Shown here piece by piece: positions 1 to 8,048 of a stretch of 23,882 nt of DNA (the stretch's first letter is position 1; every line of letters begins with the position of its first letter). The notes under the pieces were generated by a model. The model did no database searches, was not told where the DNA came from, and saw nothing but the letters and a program-made list of their open reading frames with translations. Origin of the DNA: an uncultured Lachnospira sp. (GTDB lineage: Bacteria; Bacillota; Clostridia; Lachnospirales; Lachnospiraceae); the NCBI GenBank assembly GCA_910587485.1, contig CAJUKN010000014.1, positions 1 to 23,882 of the forward strand. The letters are read 5' to 3'. The position numbers were made by a program, and so were the translations under genes.

Positions 1-32
1 AAGGAATGAAACATAAAAGTTTGTTTTATAAC

Positions 33-53
33 TTTTTATAAGTTTTCAGTAAC
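33..53 (+). repeat. 21-bp direct repeat, copy 1, just upstream of a start codon
   Basis: This 21-bp sequence, containing TTATAAGTTTTCAGTAAC, occurs again without mismatch at 3314-3334. Here it ends 9 nt before the ATG of the sulfhydrylase gene; the second copy ends 10 nt before the ATG of the RyR-domain gene. Neither gene has a good AGGAG-type ribosome binding site in that gap. TATAAG inside it could act as a -10 box giving a very short leader. A recombination or attachment site is the other reading. The identity is seen directly; the role is not known. Confidence 0.7.
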
Positions 54-62
54 GGGATTTAC

Positions 63-1325
63 ATGAAAGATGAAACGAAATGTTTACATGCAGGTTATCA
101 GCCCCAAAATGCACAACCACGAGTTATGCCAATTGTGCAAAGCACCACATATGTTTATAAATCTACTGAGGAAGTTGCAGCAGTGTTTGATGATCCGATG
201 AAATCACTAATCTATTCGAGATTTGGGAATCCAACAGTTATGGCGGTTGAAGATAAGATTGCAAAGCTGGAGGGTGGCATTGGTGCGATGTGTACTACAT
301 CAGGTCAGGCAGCTGTATTATTGTCACTGCTCAATATTTGTAATGCGGGAGACAGTTTTATCAGCATGACGGAAATTTATGGAGGTTCAGTCAATCTGTT
401 TTCACATACCCTTAGACGGTTAGGGATTGAGTGTATTTATATTGATAAAAATGCAACAGACGAAGAAATAGGGGTAGCATTTCAAGCAAATACAAAAGCT
501 GTATTTGGAGAAACGATTGCGAACCCTGCTTTAACAGTTTTTGATATTGAACGATTTGCCGCTATTGCACATGAACATGGTGTTCCTCTGATTATAGACA
601 ATACATTTGCAACACCTATATTGTGTAAACCTTTTGAATTTGGAGCAGATATTGTCGTTCATTCCACATCAAAATATATGGACGGTCATGCAGTACAAGT
701 AGGAGGAGTGATTGTAGATAGTGGAAATTTTGACTGGACAAATGGTAAATTCCCAGATTTAACAGAGCCAGATGAATCTTATCATGGTATTTCCTATACG
801 AAGACATACAGAAAGAAGGCATATATTGTAAAGGCAAGAATGCAGCTCATGCGTGATTTTGGCGTTTATCCTGCCGCACATTCCGCGTTTTTACTGAATC
901 TTGGTCTGGAAACATTGGCTGTCAGAATGAAGCAGTATTGTAAAAATGCTATGACAGTAGCGAAATATTTAGAACAGTCAGATAAAGTGGAAAAGGTAAA
1001 TTATCCAGGATTAGAGAGCGATGAAAATTATGAATTGGCTCAGAAGTATCTGAGTGGATGCAGTGGTGTTATTTCTTTTGTTATTAAAGGAGGAAAAGAA
1101 GCGGCGATAAAATTTATGAATAAGCTACAGCTTGCATCAAATGAAGTTCATGTTTCCGATATACGAACTTGTGTATTGCATCCGGCAAGTGAAACGCATC
1201 GACAGTTAACAGATGAACAGTTGGCTGCTGCGGGCATTGATCAGGGATTGGTTCGCCTTTCCGTTGGTTTGGAAAATGTAGAGGATATTATTGATGATCT
1301 AAAACAGGCATTTTCTGGGGGTTAA
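63..1325 (+). CDS. metY: O-acetylhomoserine sulfhydrylase-like PLP enzyme
   Basis: This is a 420-residue member of the Cys/Met metabolism PLP-dependent family (cystathionine gamma-synthase fold). It most likely makes homocysteine from O-acetylhomoserine and sulfide in the cytosol. The PLP-binding lysine is K204 in HSTSKYMDGHA, and the cofactor aspartate is D179 in IIDNTFATP. YSRFGNPT (51-58) and TTSGQAA (78-84) form the usual active-site and phosphate-binding region. The segment from GGVIVDSGNFDW to SYHG is typical of the sulfhydrylase branch rather than MetB or methionine gamma-lyase, though these paralogues are hard to separate by eye. Length is normal for MetY and the gene is intact. The ATG lacks a strong ribosome binding site, with only CGGGAT nearby. 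It seems to be a core metabolic gene next to the accessory region and is not obviously linked to it. Confidence 0.85.
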   Translation: MKDETKCLHAGYQPQNAQPRVMPIVQSTTYVYKSTEEVAAVFDDPMKSLIYSRFGNPTVMAVEDKIAKLEGGIGAMCTTSGQAAVLLSLLNICNAGDSFISMTEIYGGSVNLFSHTLRRLGIECIYIDKNATDEEIGVAFQANTKAVFGETIANPALTVFDIERFAAIAHEHGVPLIIDNTFATPILCKPFEFGADIVVHSTSKYMDGHAVQVGGVIVDSGNFDWTNGKFPDLTEPDESYHGISYTKTYRKKAYIVKARMQLMRDFGVYPAAHSAFLLNLGLETLAVRMKQYCKNAMTVAKYLEQSDKVEKVNYPGLESDENYELAQKYLSGCSGVISFVIKGGKEAAIKFMNKLQLASNEVHVSDIRTCVLHPASETHRQLTDEQLAAAGIDQGLVRLSVGLENVEDIIDDLKQAFSGG

Positions 1326-1371
1326 ATTTTAGATACTAAATTTGATATATTTTAGAAGAGAAAGATTTTTG

Positions 1372-1405
1372 TATAACCAAAAATAAGTGTTGATTTTTGG
1401 TTATA
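1372..1405. other. 13-bp perfect hairpin downstream of the sulfhydrylase gene
   Basis: TATAACCAAAAAT (1372-1384) and its exact complement ATTTTTGGTTATA (1393-1405) surround an 8-nt loop, AAGTGTTG. The stem starts about 46 nt after the stop codon. The stem itself is rich in A and T and no clear T-run follows it, so it is a weak terminator at best. It could also stabilise the 3' end of the transcript. Confidence 0.45.
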
Positions 1406-1571
1406 TTGAAAGTATACTGATTATGAATATGACCGTTTTATCCAAAATGGGTTCAGAAAGAAGAAAATTATAACAATAAAGTTTTCTGATGTGCTGCAAT
1501 TCTACCAGCATTTGCTAAAAGATTGCGAATTTTGTTAAATTGAGATAATATATAACCACTTAATATTATTT

Positions 1572-1602
1572 AATGCCCGTTGAAAAGTCAGCGGGCATTT
1601 TT
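1572..1602 (+). terminator. Rho-independent terminator
   Basis: AATGCCCG (1572-1579) pairs with CGGGCATT (1592-1599). The stem extends inward as TGA/TCA around AAAG, and a short T-run lies at 1598-1602. It is the most GC-rich short stretch in this region. It probably insulates the ADP-ribosylglycohydrolase gene from upstream transcription. Confidence 0.75.
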
Positions 1603-1668
1603 CAAAGATATATACATTTACAAGCTAATTTAGATTTGAACTAATAATTTTAAAAGGAGTTTGACCAA

Positions 1669-2784
1669 ATGAAAAGTTTAGATAAATATAGAGGATGTCT
1701 TATAGGTGGTGCAGTTGGTGATGCATTGGGGTATGCTGTTGAGTTTCTTGATGAAATTGACATATTTAGACATTATGGTAAAAAAGGAATTATTGAATAT
1801 GACCTTGTGGATGGAATAGCTCAAATTTCTGATAATACACAGATGACCTTATTTACTGCTAATGGTTTGTTACTTGGAACAACAAAAAATATGACTAGTG
1901 GAATAATGAAAACATATCCAGAGTATATTGCTTGCTGTTACAAGGATTGGCTTCAGACTCAGTATAGCAGCTACCCTCTGAAAGAAAAATCGTCATATTC
2001 TTGGCTTGTCAATATTCCTGAGTTGTTTAACAAACGAGCGCCGGGAGACACTTGTTTGACCTCGATTGAAAATGGTGCGAATGGCACAATAGATGAACCA
2101 ATTAATTATAGCAAGGGTTGTGGTGGCGTAATGCGTGTTGCTCCTATTGGACTATATTTTGAAGGTAAAAGTTATACAAATGATGAGGTTGATATAATAG
2201 GAGCTGAAACGGCAGCTATTACACATGGTCACGAACTTGGATATATTTCTGCGGCAGCTTTGGTACATATCATTCATTTAATTTCTCATAATGATAACAT
2301 TACATTATTGGATGCAGTATTGGATACGAAAAAAGCACTTTTAAGGCAATTTACAGATAAAAAGCATTTAAGTGAGCAAATTAAGCTGATAGATAGAGCG
2401 ATTGCATTATTAAAATATGATATAGATGATTTACAAGCTATAAAAGAACTTGGTGAAGGATGGGTAGCAGAAGAAACACTCGCTATTGCAATATACTGTT
2501 CATTGAAATATCCAAATGACTTTGATAAAGCTATAATTGCTTCTGTCAATCATAGTGGCGACAGTGATTCAACTGGTGCTGTGACAGGAAACATCTTGGG
2601 AGCATATCTTGGACTGAAAGGTATTCCTCAAAAATATTTGGAACATCTTGAACTTAAAAATGTGATGATTGAACTTGCAGATGACCTTTATAATGATTGC
2701 AAAATAACGGAGCATGGTTTATATCACAATGAGATATGGGAACAAAAATACATATATAAAACATATAAGCCTAATTATAAATAA
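1669..2784 (+). CDS. ADP-ribosylglycohydrolase (DraG/ARH family)
   Basis: This 371-residue protein has the features of the ADP-ribosyl-[dinitrogen reductase] hydrolase family, which removes ADP-ribose from proteins or other acceptors using two divalent metals. Metal-site motifs are visible at both ends: GGAVGDALGYAVEF (13-26), SDNTQMT (54-60), and NHSGDSDSTGAVTGNILGA (294-312) with D298, D300 and T302. The N-terminal S-D-N-T is a slight change from the more usual [ST]DDT. The internal GCGGVMRVAPIG (150-161) is also family-typical. ATG 1669 is preceded by AAAGGAG at a good distance. The last ~30 residues are basic, Tyr-rich and probably variable. It is transcribed alone, between a terminator and a 560-bp gap. 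In a neighbourhood with a predicted NAD-consuming TIR protein, an ADP-ribose-handling enzyme is suggestive, but no direct link is shown. Confidence 0.9.
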   Translation: MKSLDKYRGCLIGGAVGDALGYAVEFLDEIDIFRHYGKKGIIEYDLVDGIAQISDNTQMTLFTANGLLLGTTKNMTSGIMKTYPEYIACCYKDWLQTQYSSYPLKEKSSYSWLVNIPELFNKRAPGDTCLTSIENGANGTIDEPINYSKGCGGVMRVAPIGLYFEGKSYTNDEVDIIGAETAAITHGHELGYISAAALVHIIHLISHNDNITLLDAVLDTKKALLRQFTDKKHLSEQIKLIDRAIALLKYDIDDLQAIKELGEGWVAEETLAIAIYCSLKYPNDFDKAIIASVNHSGDSDSTGAVTGNILGAYLGLKGIPQKYLEHLELKNVMIELADDLYNDCKITEHGLYHNEIWEQKYIYKTYKPNYK

Positions 2785-3344
2785 AGATTTAAGCATATTG
2801 CATATTTTAGGATTTTATTTCATCAAAAAAAGTGAATATTCTGTTATCGCAGGTTGTTATATATTAAGTCTTATATATGAAAATAAACAAACTTAAGTAG
2901 AACTGTATTATATACAACATAAATTTTCAAGACTAATATTCATATTTTTTATAAGTTCCATATCAATAAATTTTTTGATAAATCAGAAAGGTTTTCTGCC
3001 TTATTATCTTCTAAAATTGCATCAGCTAATGAAAACTAGATTTTATGGGAAAGTACAAATGGAAATTTTTGTATAAAATTTCGGTCAGCATATTTATAAT
3101 CTTTAAAGGAAATAAAACTAAAAAATATGATTAAGTTGAAAAGAAAGGCTTTAATTGTGACATAGCATATTAAAATATATAACAAATAAAAAAGGAGAAT
3201 GTTATAAGGAAACTATAAAAAATACAAGAAATCTATAAATTTTATAGACAAGAAGAAAATAAGATTCGACTAAAGAATATAAAGAACTTATAAGATTTCT
3301 AATGTATAATATATTTTTATAAGTTTTCAGTAACAAAAAGAAAT
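2785..3344. other. Intergenic region, 560 bp, AT-rich, no supported gene
   Basis: I see no complete gene on either strand. A short minus-strand frame (about 2949-3034) reads SLADAILEDNKAENLSDLSK and then stops; its composition looks protein-like, so it could be a gene remnant, but it is too short to assign. The 3' part is very A-rich and ends in the second copy of the 21-bp repeat (3314-3334), right before the RyR-domain gene. The promoter of that gene should lie here; TATAAT at 3305-3310 and TATAAG inside the repeat are both candidates. Confidence 0.5.
3314..3334 (+). repeat. 21-bp direct repeat, copy 2, upstream of the RyR-domain gene
   Basis: It is identical to 33-53 over 21 bp and ends 10 nt before ATG 3345. 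The sequences outside the repeat differ completely between the two sites. A shared promoter/leader element or a recombination footprint would both fit. Confidence 0.7.
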
Positions 3345-6300
3345 ATGGATAAATTAAGAAATATGAATAAAGTTATTTTGAGCAGTTTAAATAATTATAA
3401 AGTTGAATTAGGAGTGATATACTCTATAAAATCTTTTTTTGAAGAATGGTTATCTGGATGTGATGAAGGAGAAGTTTTTTATAAATCTATTATAGGGAAC
3501 ACAAGAGCAAAGGCGAGTAAACTCATAGAAACTATATGTGATTACAAAAATCATGAATATTTTAAGGATTGTTTTATCAGTAATGCAGGTACACCACGAT
3601 ATGTTTCACAATTTTACAATGGCTTTTATGAAGCAGGTAAAATAAGAAAAGGATATCTTATTTATTTGAGTAATAAAGAAAACTTAAATAAAGAAAAACA
3701 AAGAATAGAAAATTTTTTTAAACCATTATTTGATAACCATTCTAATTATTTAATTGATAATATTTATAATAATATTGATGGATTTCTGGAAAAGACAGAA
3801 GGAACATACCGAATTAATAACAAAGAAACTGCTGAGAAAGAAGCATTAATTGATGAAAAGTTAGATTTAATTAAAGAAGATAAAGTTATAACAAAAGGGT
3901 TTTTTGAGGAAATTGAACAATTTTCAGATAAATATAAAGGAAAGAATATTAGTTATCATAGTAGATTTAATAAAAAATTTAAAGAAAATCCGGTTGAAGC
4001 AACAGCAAGTTTATTTATTTTGATTATGTTGGGAAGTTGGGCAGGACAGGCTGTAGAATGGCTGTTTCCGCTAAATGAATATATTGATAAAACAGAAGAT
4101 GAGATTGAATCAGAAAATGTATATAATCAATATTTGAATAAGGATTATAAAGAGGCAAAAGATTTATATGAAGGTACACATAAATTGTATGAAAATGGCA
4201 ATAAAACACCAGAAATATGTTATGTGTTAGCAAAGTTATTGAGAGAAAATACATTTATAGATGAAACAACAACAAGAAAACAACAGGGGATAGATTTGTT
4301 TAATGAATGTATTGATGAAGGAGAAAATTTAAGTAAGACAGATAGCAAAGATGATATAGAAAAAAATTACTTAAAGGTTGTTGCCCAAGCAGCATATGAA
4401 TTATTTAATATAAAATATAAAGAACAAGATGATTATTATGAAATAAGTGCTGCCTCAAGAAAACGTAATGAAGAAATGAGAAGCTATTTAAAAAAAGCTG
4501 CTCAATATAACCATGAAGCTGCATGCAATATAATTGGGGATTTACTTATTAGAGATTATCTTTCTGATTCTGATTTCCAATTTAGCAATAAATATACAGA
4601 AAAAATTAGTAATTTAAAAAATTGGAAAATAAGTATTTGTGATTTTTCAAATAATAATTTTATCAGTGATGATGAAAAAGAACTAAAAATAATAGATAAA
4701 GCAGTAGAATATTTTGAAAAGGCAGGAGATGGTCATAGTTATTTAAGAATAGCACAATGCTTAGAAAAAAAAGGGGAATCTAAGAAAAAAGTACTTCTTA
4801 TGTGGGCAGAAGCTTATAAACGAGGGATTTATGATGCTAAGAAAAAAATAATGGAATATATTGATTTGGAAGAAAAGGTTAAGAATTTAAATAACAAAAA
4901 TTCAGATTTTGCTTTAAATGGCAAAAGAGTATGTATTTTATGCAGTTGCAGTGAAGAAAATCAGATGTTTGCAGCAACATTACCTGAGAATTATCAAATT
5001 ATTTTAATAAAAAATTCATATGAATTGCAGAATACTTGGATTGAAATAGATGAAAAAAAGAGAAATATTATTATAAAAAATAATTTTTTAAATGCTCTTA
5101 AAGAAAGCATTTTATTGGGAGAAAATAAAGATCAATTAAATGAGACTATTGAGGATGAAATTATAATTGTAGATTATGGTAAGGATATTAAACATAAATG
5201 TGAGCGATTAGAAACTTTATTTACATATGCAAAATTAGCGGCTCAAAAATATCAAGATAAATATTTTATTTCAGATAGATTAAAATTATGTATTGACTTG
5301 AGTGAAAGTATGACAGAATTACATATTGACCGATTAGAAAGAGAATTAGAGGATTTATATATTCCAGTGTTTGATAATATGTATGAAAAAAATGCAAGCA
5401 TAGAATTACTTTCAAAGCTTCCTTTATTTGCTATGGATATGTGTACAGAAAAGAAGAAAAAAGAAAGACATATAGTGATATTAGGACATACAAATACCTC
5501 TATTCAGATAATAAAAGATATGGTATCTGTTTGTGTAGCAGAGCCATTAGTGTATTATTATATTCACTTGGTTGACCCCAAAGCAATCAATATTCAAAAA
5601 CTTTTTTGTGGACAATGTGACGAAATTGTAAAGGACAATAAGGATATAAATTATAGACTTGAATTTAATAGAGTTGATGAGTTAGAGTATTTAAATTCAT
5701 TGGAAGAATTGGAATATTTAAATTTAACTGTCAATTTAAATGATGTTGATGATACAAATCAGAATGATATAATTGAGAATAGCAAAAACAGTAAAGTTGA
5801 AAAAATTTTATTGGCAGATTGTGATTATTTTGTTTGTTCAACAGATAATGATATGTTAAATTTAGATTTGGCAAGAAAAATTCGTACATGGAGTATGAGA
5901 AATACAAAAAATTATTATGACATACCATTTATTGCTGTTTTAAATAAAGATAAAAAGTTGTGTGAAAGTTTAGAGGGAATGACTATTTCTACAACAAGAA
6001 AAATACAATATCCTTGGTATGAAGGATTAAATTTAATTAGTTTTGGGGCATTACAAGATTATTATTCATATCAATATATTGATATGAACTGGATAAAAAG
6101 CTGGGGAAAGGCAGTTGATTTGGCATATTGTGATAAGAAGCAATCTGCTAATTTACATTTGGCATATAATGAATTTTATTCAAGATGGTACAATAGAGAT
6201 AGTTCATATATGTCAGCTCTATTTTTTATTTATCGTTTATATAGTGCTGGCATGTACAAAAAATGGTTTAAGTGGGATTTTTATGCTTTTATTGATGAGA

Positions 6301-7037
6301 TAAGTAAAGATTATTCAAAACTTTTAAATAGTTATAATCAATATATAAAAAATCCACAAAGAAGAGAAGAACAGGCAAAGTTAGAACATGAACGTTGGTG
6401 CGAATGGATAAAATCTCGTGGCTGGAAAAAGCAGGAAACAGATAAACAAGTTGAAAATTATATGCGTAGTGGAAATGGGGCAGTAAAACATCAATTACAT
6501 ACAGCAAAAATTCATCCATATATTGTGAGTTGGGAAAAGCTGGGACAAAGAATAGTTGATAAAATTATTTTTGAATTGGAGTATTTGCAATATAGTTATA
6601 ATAAGCGAATAGGGATTAGTGATGATTTTGAATTGCTGCAATATTTAAATGATGAATTGGAAGATTTAGAAAAATTCCAAAATAGTTTGTATCAAAAGTC
6701 TAGTGAAGATAAAAATAAGGAAACAAAGAAAAAAATACAAGGTATTGTTAAAAAGTTAGAAGAAACAAAAGAAAAGGCTTCAGAAACAAATGAGGGTAAA
6801 ATGAAAAATGTAAAAGAGGATATACAAATATGTATAACTAGATTAAATCAAATTTTAAATTCGGAAAATTTTGAAAGTACAGGACTACAGGCTAAAATGG
6901 AAAATTGGTATGAAAAATATTTGAATAAACCATTTTTAAATTCTATTAGGGAACATAACTTTATGATAGTTTCTCGAACTTCTGAATTTATAGAATATGC
7001 TCAGCAGCAAATAATAATAGAAAAAGAAATGGATTAA
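3345..7037 (+). CDS. Large multidomain protein with Sel1/TPR-like helices, Rossmann-like region and C-terminal RyR domain
   Basis: This is a 1230-residue protein with several parts. Residues 1-215 are mostly helical and unrecognised. Residues 219-241 form a hydrophobic stretch (SLFILIMLGSWAGQAVEWLF) that may be one membrane helix. Residues ~255-505 carry degenerate Sel1/TPR-like repeats such as AVEYFEKAGDGHSYLRIAQC. GKRVCILCSCSEENQ (526-540) and RHIVILGHTNTSIQIIKDMV (708-727) look like beta-alpha units of Rossmann folds, the second resembling a TrkA-N/RCK-type nucleotide-binding start. Residues ~1005-1070 match the RyR domain: LEHERWCEWIKSRGW and then KIHPYIVSWEKL. The final 160 residues are helical or coiled coil. 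RyR domains occur in bacterial proteins proposed to sense nucleotide-derived signals in conflict systems; that is family knowledge, not shown here. The start has no good ribosome binding site. M7 is an alternative start. The gene is transcribed alone and ends at a strong terminator. Confidence 0.75.
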   Translation: MDKLRNMNKVILSSLNNYKVELGVIYSIKSFFEEWLSGCDEGEVFYKSIIGNTRAKASKLIETICDYKNHEYFKDCFISNAGTPRYVSQFYNGFYEAGKIRKGYLIYLSNKENLNKEKQRIENFFKPLFDNHSNYLIDNIYNNIDGFLEKTEGTYRINNKETAEKEALIDEKLDLIKEDKVITKGFFEEIEQFSDKYKGKNISYHSRFNKKFKENPVEATASLFILIMLGSWAGQAVEWLFPLNEYIDKTEDEIESENVYNQYLNKDYKEAKDLYEGTHKLYENGNKTPEICYVLAKLLRENTFIDETTTRKQQGIDLFNECIDEGENLSKTDSKDDIEKNYLKVVAQAAYELFNIKYKEQDDYYEISAASRKRNEEMRSYLKKAAQYNHEAACNIIGDLLIRDYLSDSDFQFSNKYTEKISNLKNWKISICDFSNNNFISDDEKELKIIDKAVEYFEKAGDGHSYLRIAQCLEKKGESKKKVLLMWAEAYKRGIYDAKKKIMEYIDLEEKVKNLNNKNSDFALNGKRVCILCSCSEENQMFAATLPENYQIILIKNSYELQNTWIEIDEKKRNIIIKNNFLNALKESILLGENKDQLNETIEDEIIIVDYGKDIKHKCERLETLFTYAKLAAQKYQDKYFISDRLKLCIDLSESMTELHIDRLERELEDLYIPVFDNMYEKNASIELLSKLPLFAMDMCTEKKKKERHIVILGHTNTSIQIIKDMVSVCVAEPLVYYYIHLVDPKAINIQKLFCGQCDEIVKDNKDINYRLEFNRVDELEYLNSLEELEYLNLTVNLNDVDDTNQNDIIENSKNSKVEKILLADCDYFVCSTDNDMLNLDLARKIRTWSMRNTKNYYDIPFIAVLNKDKKLCESLEGMTISTTRKIQYPWYEGLNLISFGALQDYYSYQYIDMNWIKSWGKAVDLAYCDKKQSANLHLAYNEFYSRWYNRDSSYMSALFFIYRLYSAGMYKKWFKWDFYAFIDEISKDYSKLLNSYNQYIKNPQRREEQAKLEHERWCEWIKSRGWKKQETDKQVENYMRSGNGAVKHQLHTAKIHPYIVSWEKLGQRIVDKIIFELEYLQYSYNKRIGISDDFELLQYLNDELEDLEKFQNSLYQKSSEDKNKETKKKIQGIVKKLEETKEKASETNEGKMKNVKEDIQICITRLNQILNSENFESTGLQAKMENWYEKYLNKPFLNSIREHNFMIVSRTSEFIEYAQQQIIIEKEMD

Positions 7038-7106
7038 ATTTATTTAAAAATTAAAAAAAATAATTATAATAGTAAAAAAATAATATAGTAAGAAAAATTA
7101 TAATAG

Positions 7107-7151
7107 ACTATGTCAATAAGAAGATAGTGTTCTTGTTGACATAGTTTTTTT
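7107..7151 (+). terminator. Strong Rho-independent terminator after the RyR-domain gene
   Basis: ACTATGTCAA (7107-7116) pairs perfectly with TTGACATAGT (7136-7145). An inner stem AAGAA/TTCTT closes a 7-nt loop, and seven T residues follow (7145-7151). It lies about 70 nt past the stop codon, so it ends the RyR gene transcript and separates it from the next cluster. Confidence 0.88.
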
Positions 7152-7180
7152 GACATTATTTTATTTAAATGTAAAAAATT

Positions 7181-7298
7181 TAGTCTATATCTTTTTTAAC
7201 CTCATCAAGGAAGTTCCTCACTTCAATGTTGTAGAGGCATAAGCGGTGGGAACTTGTTTGTTTCAGTGGGAGTACAAGCTCTATATCCGCTTTGACTA
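7181..7298 (+). ncRNA. Candidate structured RNA or remnant of a mobile-element end
   Basis: This stretch is visibly richer in G+C than its surroundings and has nested complementarity. TAGTC (7181-7185) pairs with GACTA (7294-7298). AAGTTCC-t-CAC (7211-7221) pairs with GTGGGAACTT (7246-7255). AAGCGG (7241-7246) pairs with CCGCTT (7287-7292), sharing one base with the previous stem, and CTTGT (7253-7257) can pair with ACAAG (7274-7278). There is no open reading frame. The layout resembles a small structured RNA; the 3' ends of IS200/IS605 elements with their guide-type RNAs have similar hairpins, but I cannot confirm that family. The remaining sequence to 7504 is AT-rich, with nothing seen except the next gene's ribosome binding site. 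Confidence 0.35.
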
Positions 7299-7504
7299 AT
7301 ATATAGATAAAAATTTCAAATTAGAATTTTAAAATTAAAAATTTACATATGAAAATTAAAGAAATAAGAAATAGATATAAAGCATTATAGAATAAAGACA
7401 AGTTTAAATTAAAGTTATGTTTATTAGAAAGTGCTATATTAAATTTATAAATTGTAAAAAATGAAAATTAATTGAAAGATAAAAAAATAAAGGAGAGATA
7501 AATT

Positions 7505-7861
7505 ATGACAAGTGGGAATTTTATTAAAAATGAATGTATGAAGAAATGTTCCCCAAGTGAAAAGCGAGAAATAACAAAGGCATTTCAAAAATTAAAAGAG
7601 ATGATTTTAATTGAAGAACAATACGGCATTCCTTTTGAAAAAATATTTAATAATGAAACTTTAAAATATGATGTGTTTGGTCATGGTTTTTATACATTTA
7701 AAGCTCATGGCAAAGATAAGGCGCAGATTAGGATTTTATATAAATTTATCCGATTATCCAAGCAAAAATTTGAATTGGAGTTACATATGGTTTCGATAAA
7801 ACGAAGAAATGATAAGGATTATATGAAAGAATTTCATAGATATGTTAATTATCATACATAA
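7505..7861 (+). CDS. Small basic protein, possibly RelE/HigB-like
   Basis: This 118-residue protein is preceded by AAGGAG at good spacing to ATG 7505. The C-terminal half, from YDVFGHGFYTFKAHG (55-69) through AQIRILYKF (73-81) to ELHMVSIKRR (92-101), has the alternating strand pattern and basic residues of RelE-superfamily mRNA interferases of the HigB/Gp49 type. The N-terminal half is helical (SEKREITKAFQKLKEM). The match is weak and by eye only. No partner antitoxin gene with a helix-turn-helix lies directly upstream or downstream, which is unusual for a toxin. It stands alone between the terminator-bounded RyR gene and the lipoprotein gene. It could be an orphan toxin, a remnant, or an unrelated small protein. 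Confidence 0.6.
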   Translation: MTSGNFIKNECMKKCSPSEKREITKAFQKLKEMILIEEQYGIPFEKIFNNETLKYDVFGHGFYTFKAHGKDKAQIRILYKFIRLSKQKFELELHMVSIKRRNDKDYMKEFHRYVNYHT

Positions 7862-8048
7862 AAAATATAGCTGTTTGTTAGAGATTTTCAAAGTGAAATT
7901 TGATTGTAAAAATAAATATTCATTTTAAAAAATAAAAAATATTTAAAAAGATTAATTTTAAAGGAGGAGATTTAAAATATTAAAATTGGAATAGAAAATA
8001 AAAATTATAAAACAAAAATGAATGAATTAAAGAAAGGTGGCGTTTAAC

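Larger units (their letters stand above)
1326..1668. other. Intergenic region, 343 bp, with two hairpins and no gene
   Basis: There is no convincing gene here. The region holds a 13-bp perfect inverted repeat (1372-1405) and a GC-rich intrinsic terminator (1572-1602), then the ribosome binding site AAAGGAG of the next gene. The stretch between the hairpins, about 1420-1550, contains only short open frames broken by stops. It may be decayed coding sequence, but I cannot name it. Confidence 0.6.

Noticed and set aside
2714..2896. Open frame of 60 codons overlapping the 3' end of the ADP-ribosylglycohydrolase gene
   Set aside because: It starts inside the gene in another frame, has no ribosome binding site and has an unremarkable hydrophobic, Ile/Tyr-rich composition expected from AT-rich DNA.
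2949..3034. Minus-strand fragment reading SLADAILEDNKAENLSDLSK
   Set aside because: The composition looks protein-like, but it is under 30 codons with no start codon or recognisable family; at most a gene remnant.
5664..5731. Short internal repeat in the RyR-domain gene (ELEYLN repeated)
   Set aside because: Only two imperfect copies of six residues, consistent with simple local duplication in a low-complexity helical segment.
8037..8048. GTG 8037 as start of the lipoprotein
   Set aside because: It lies within the ribosome binding site AAAGGTGG that serves ATG 8049, and ATG 8049 gives a normal lipoprotein signal peptide.
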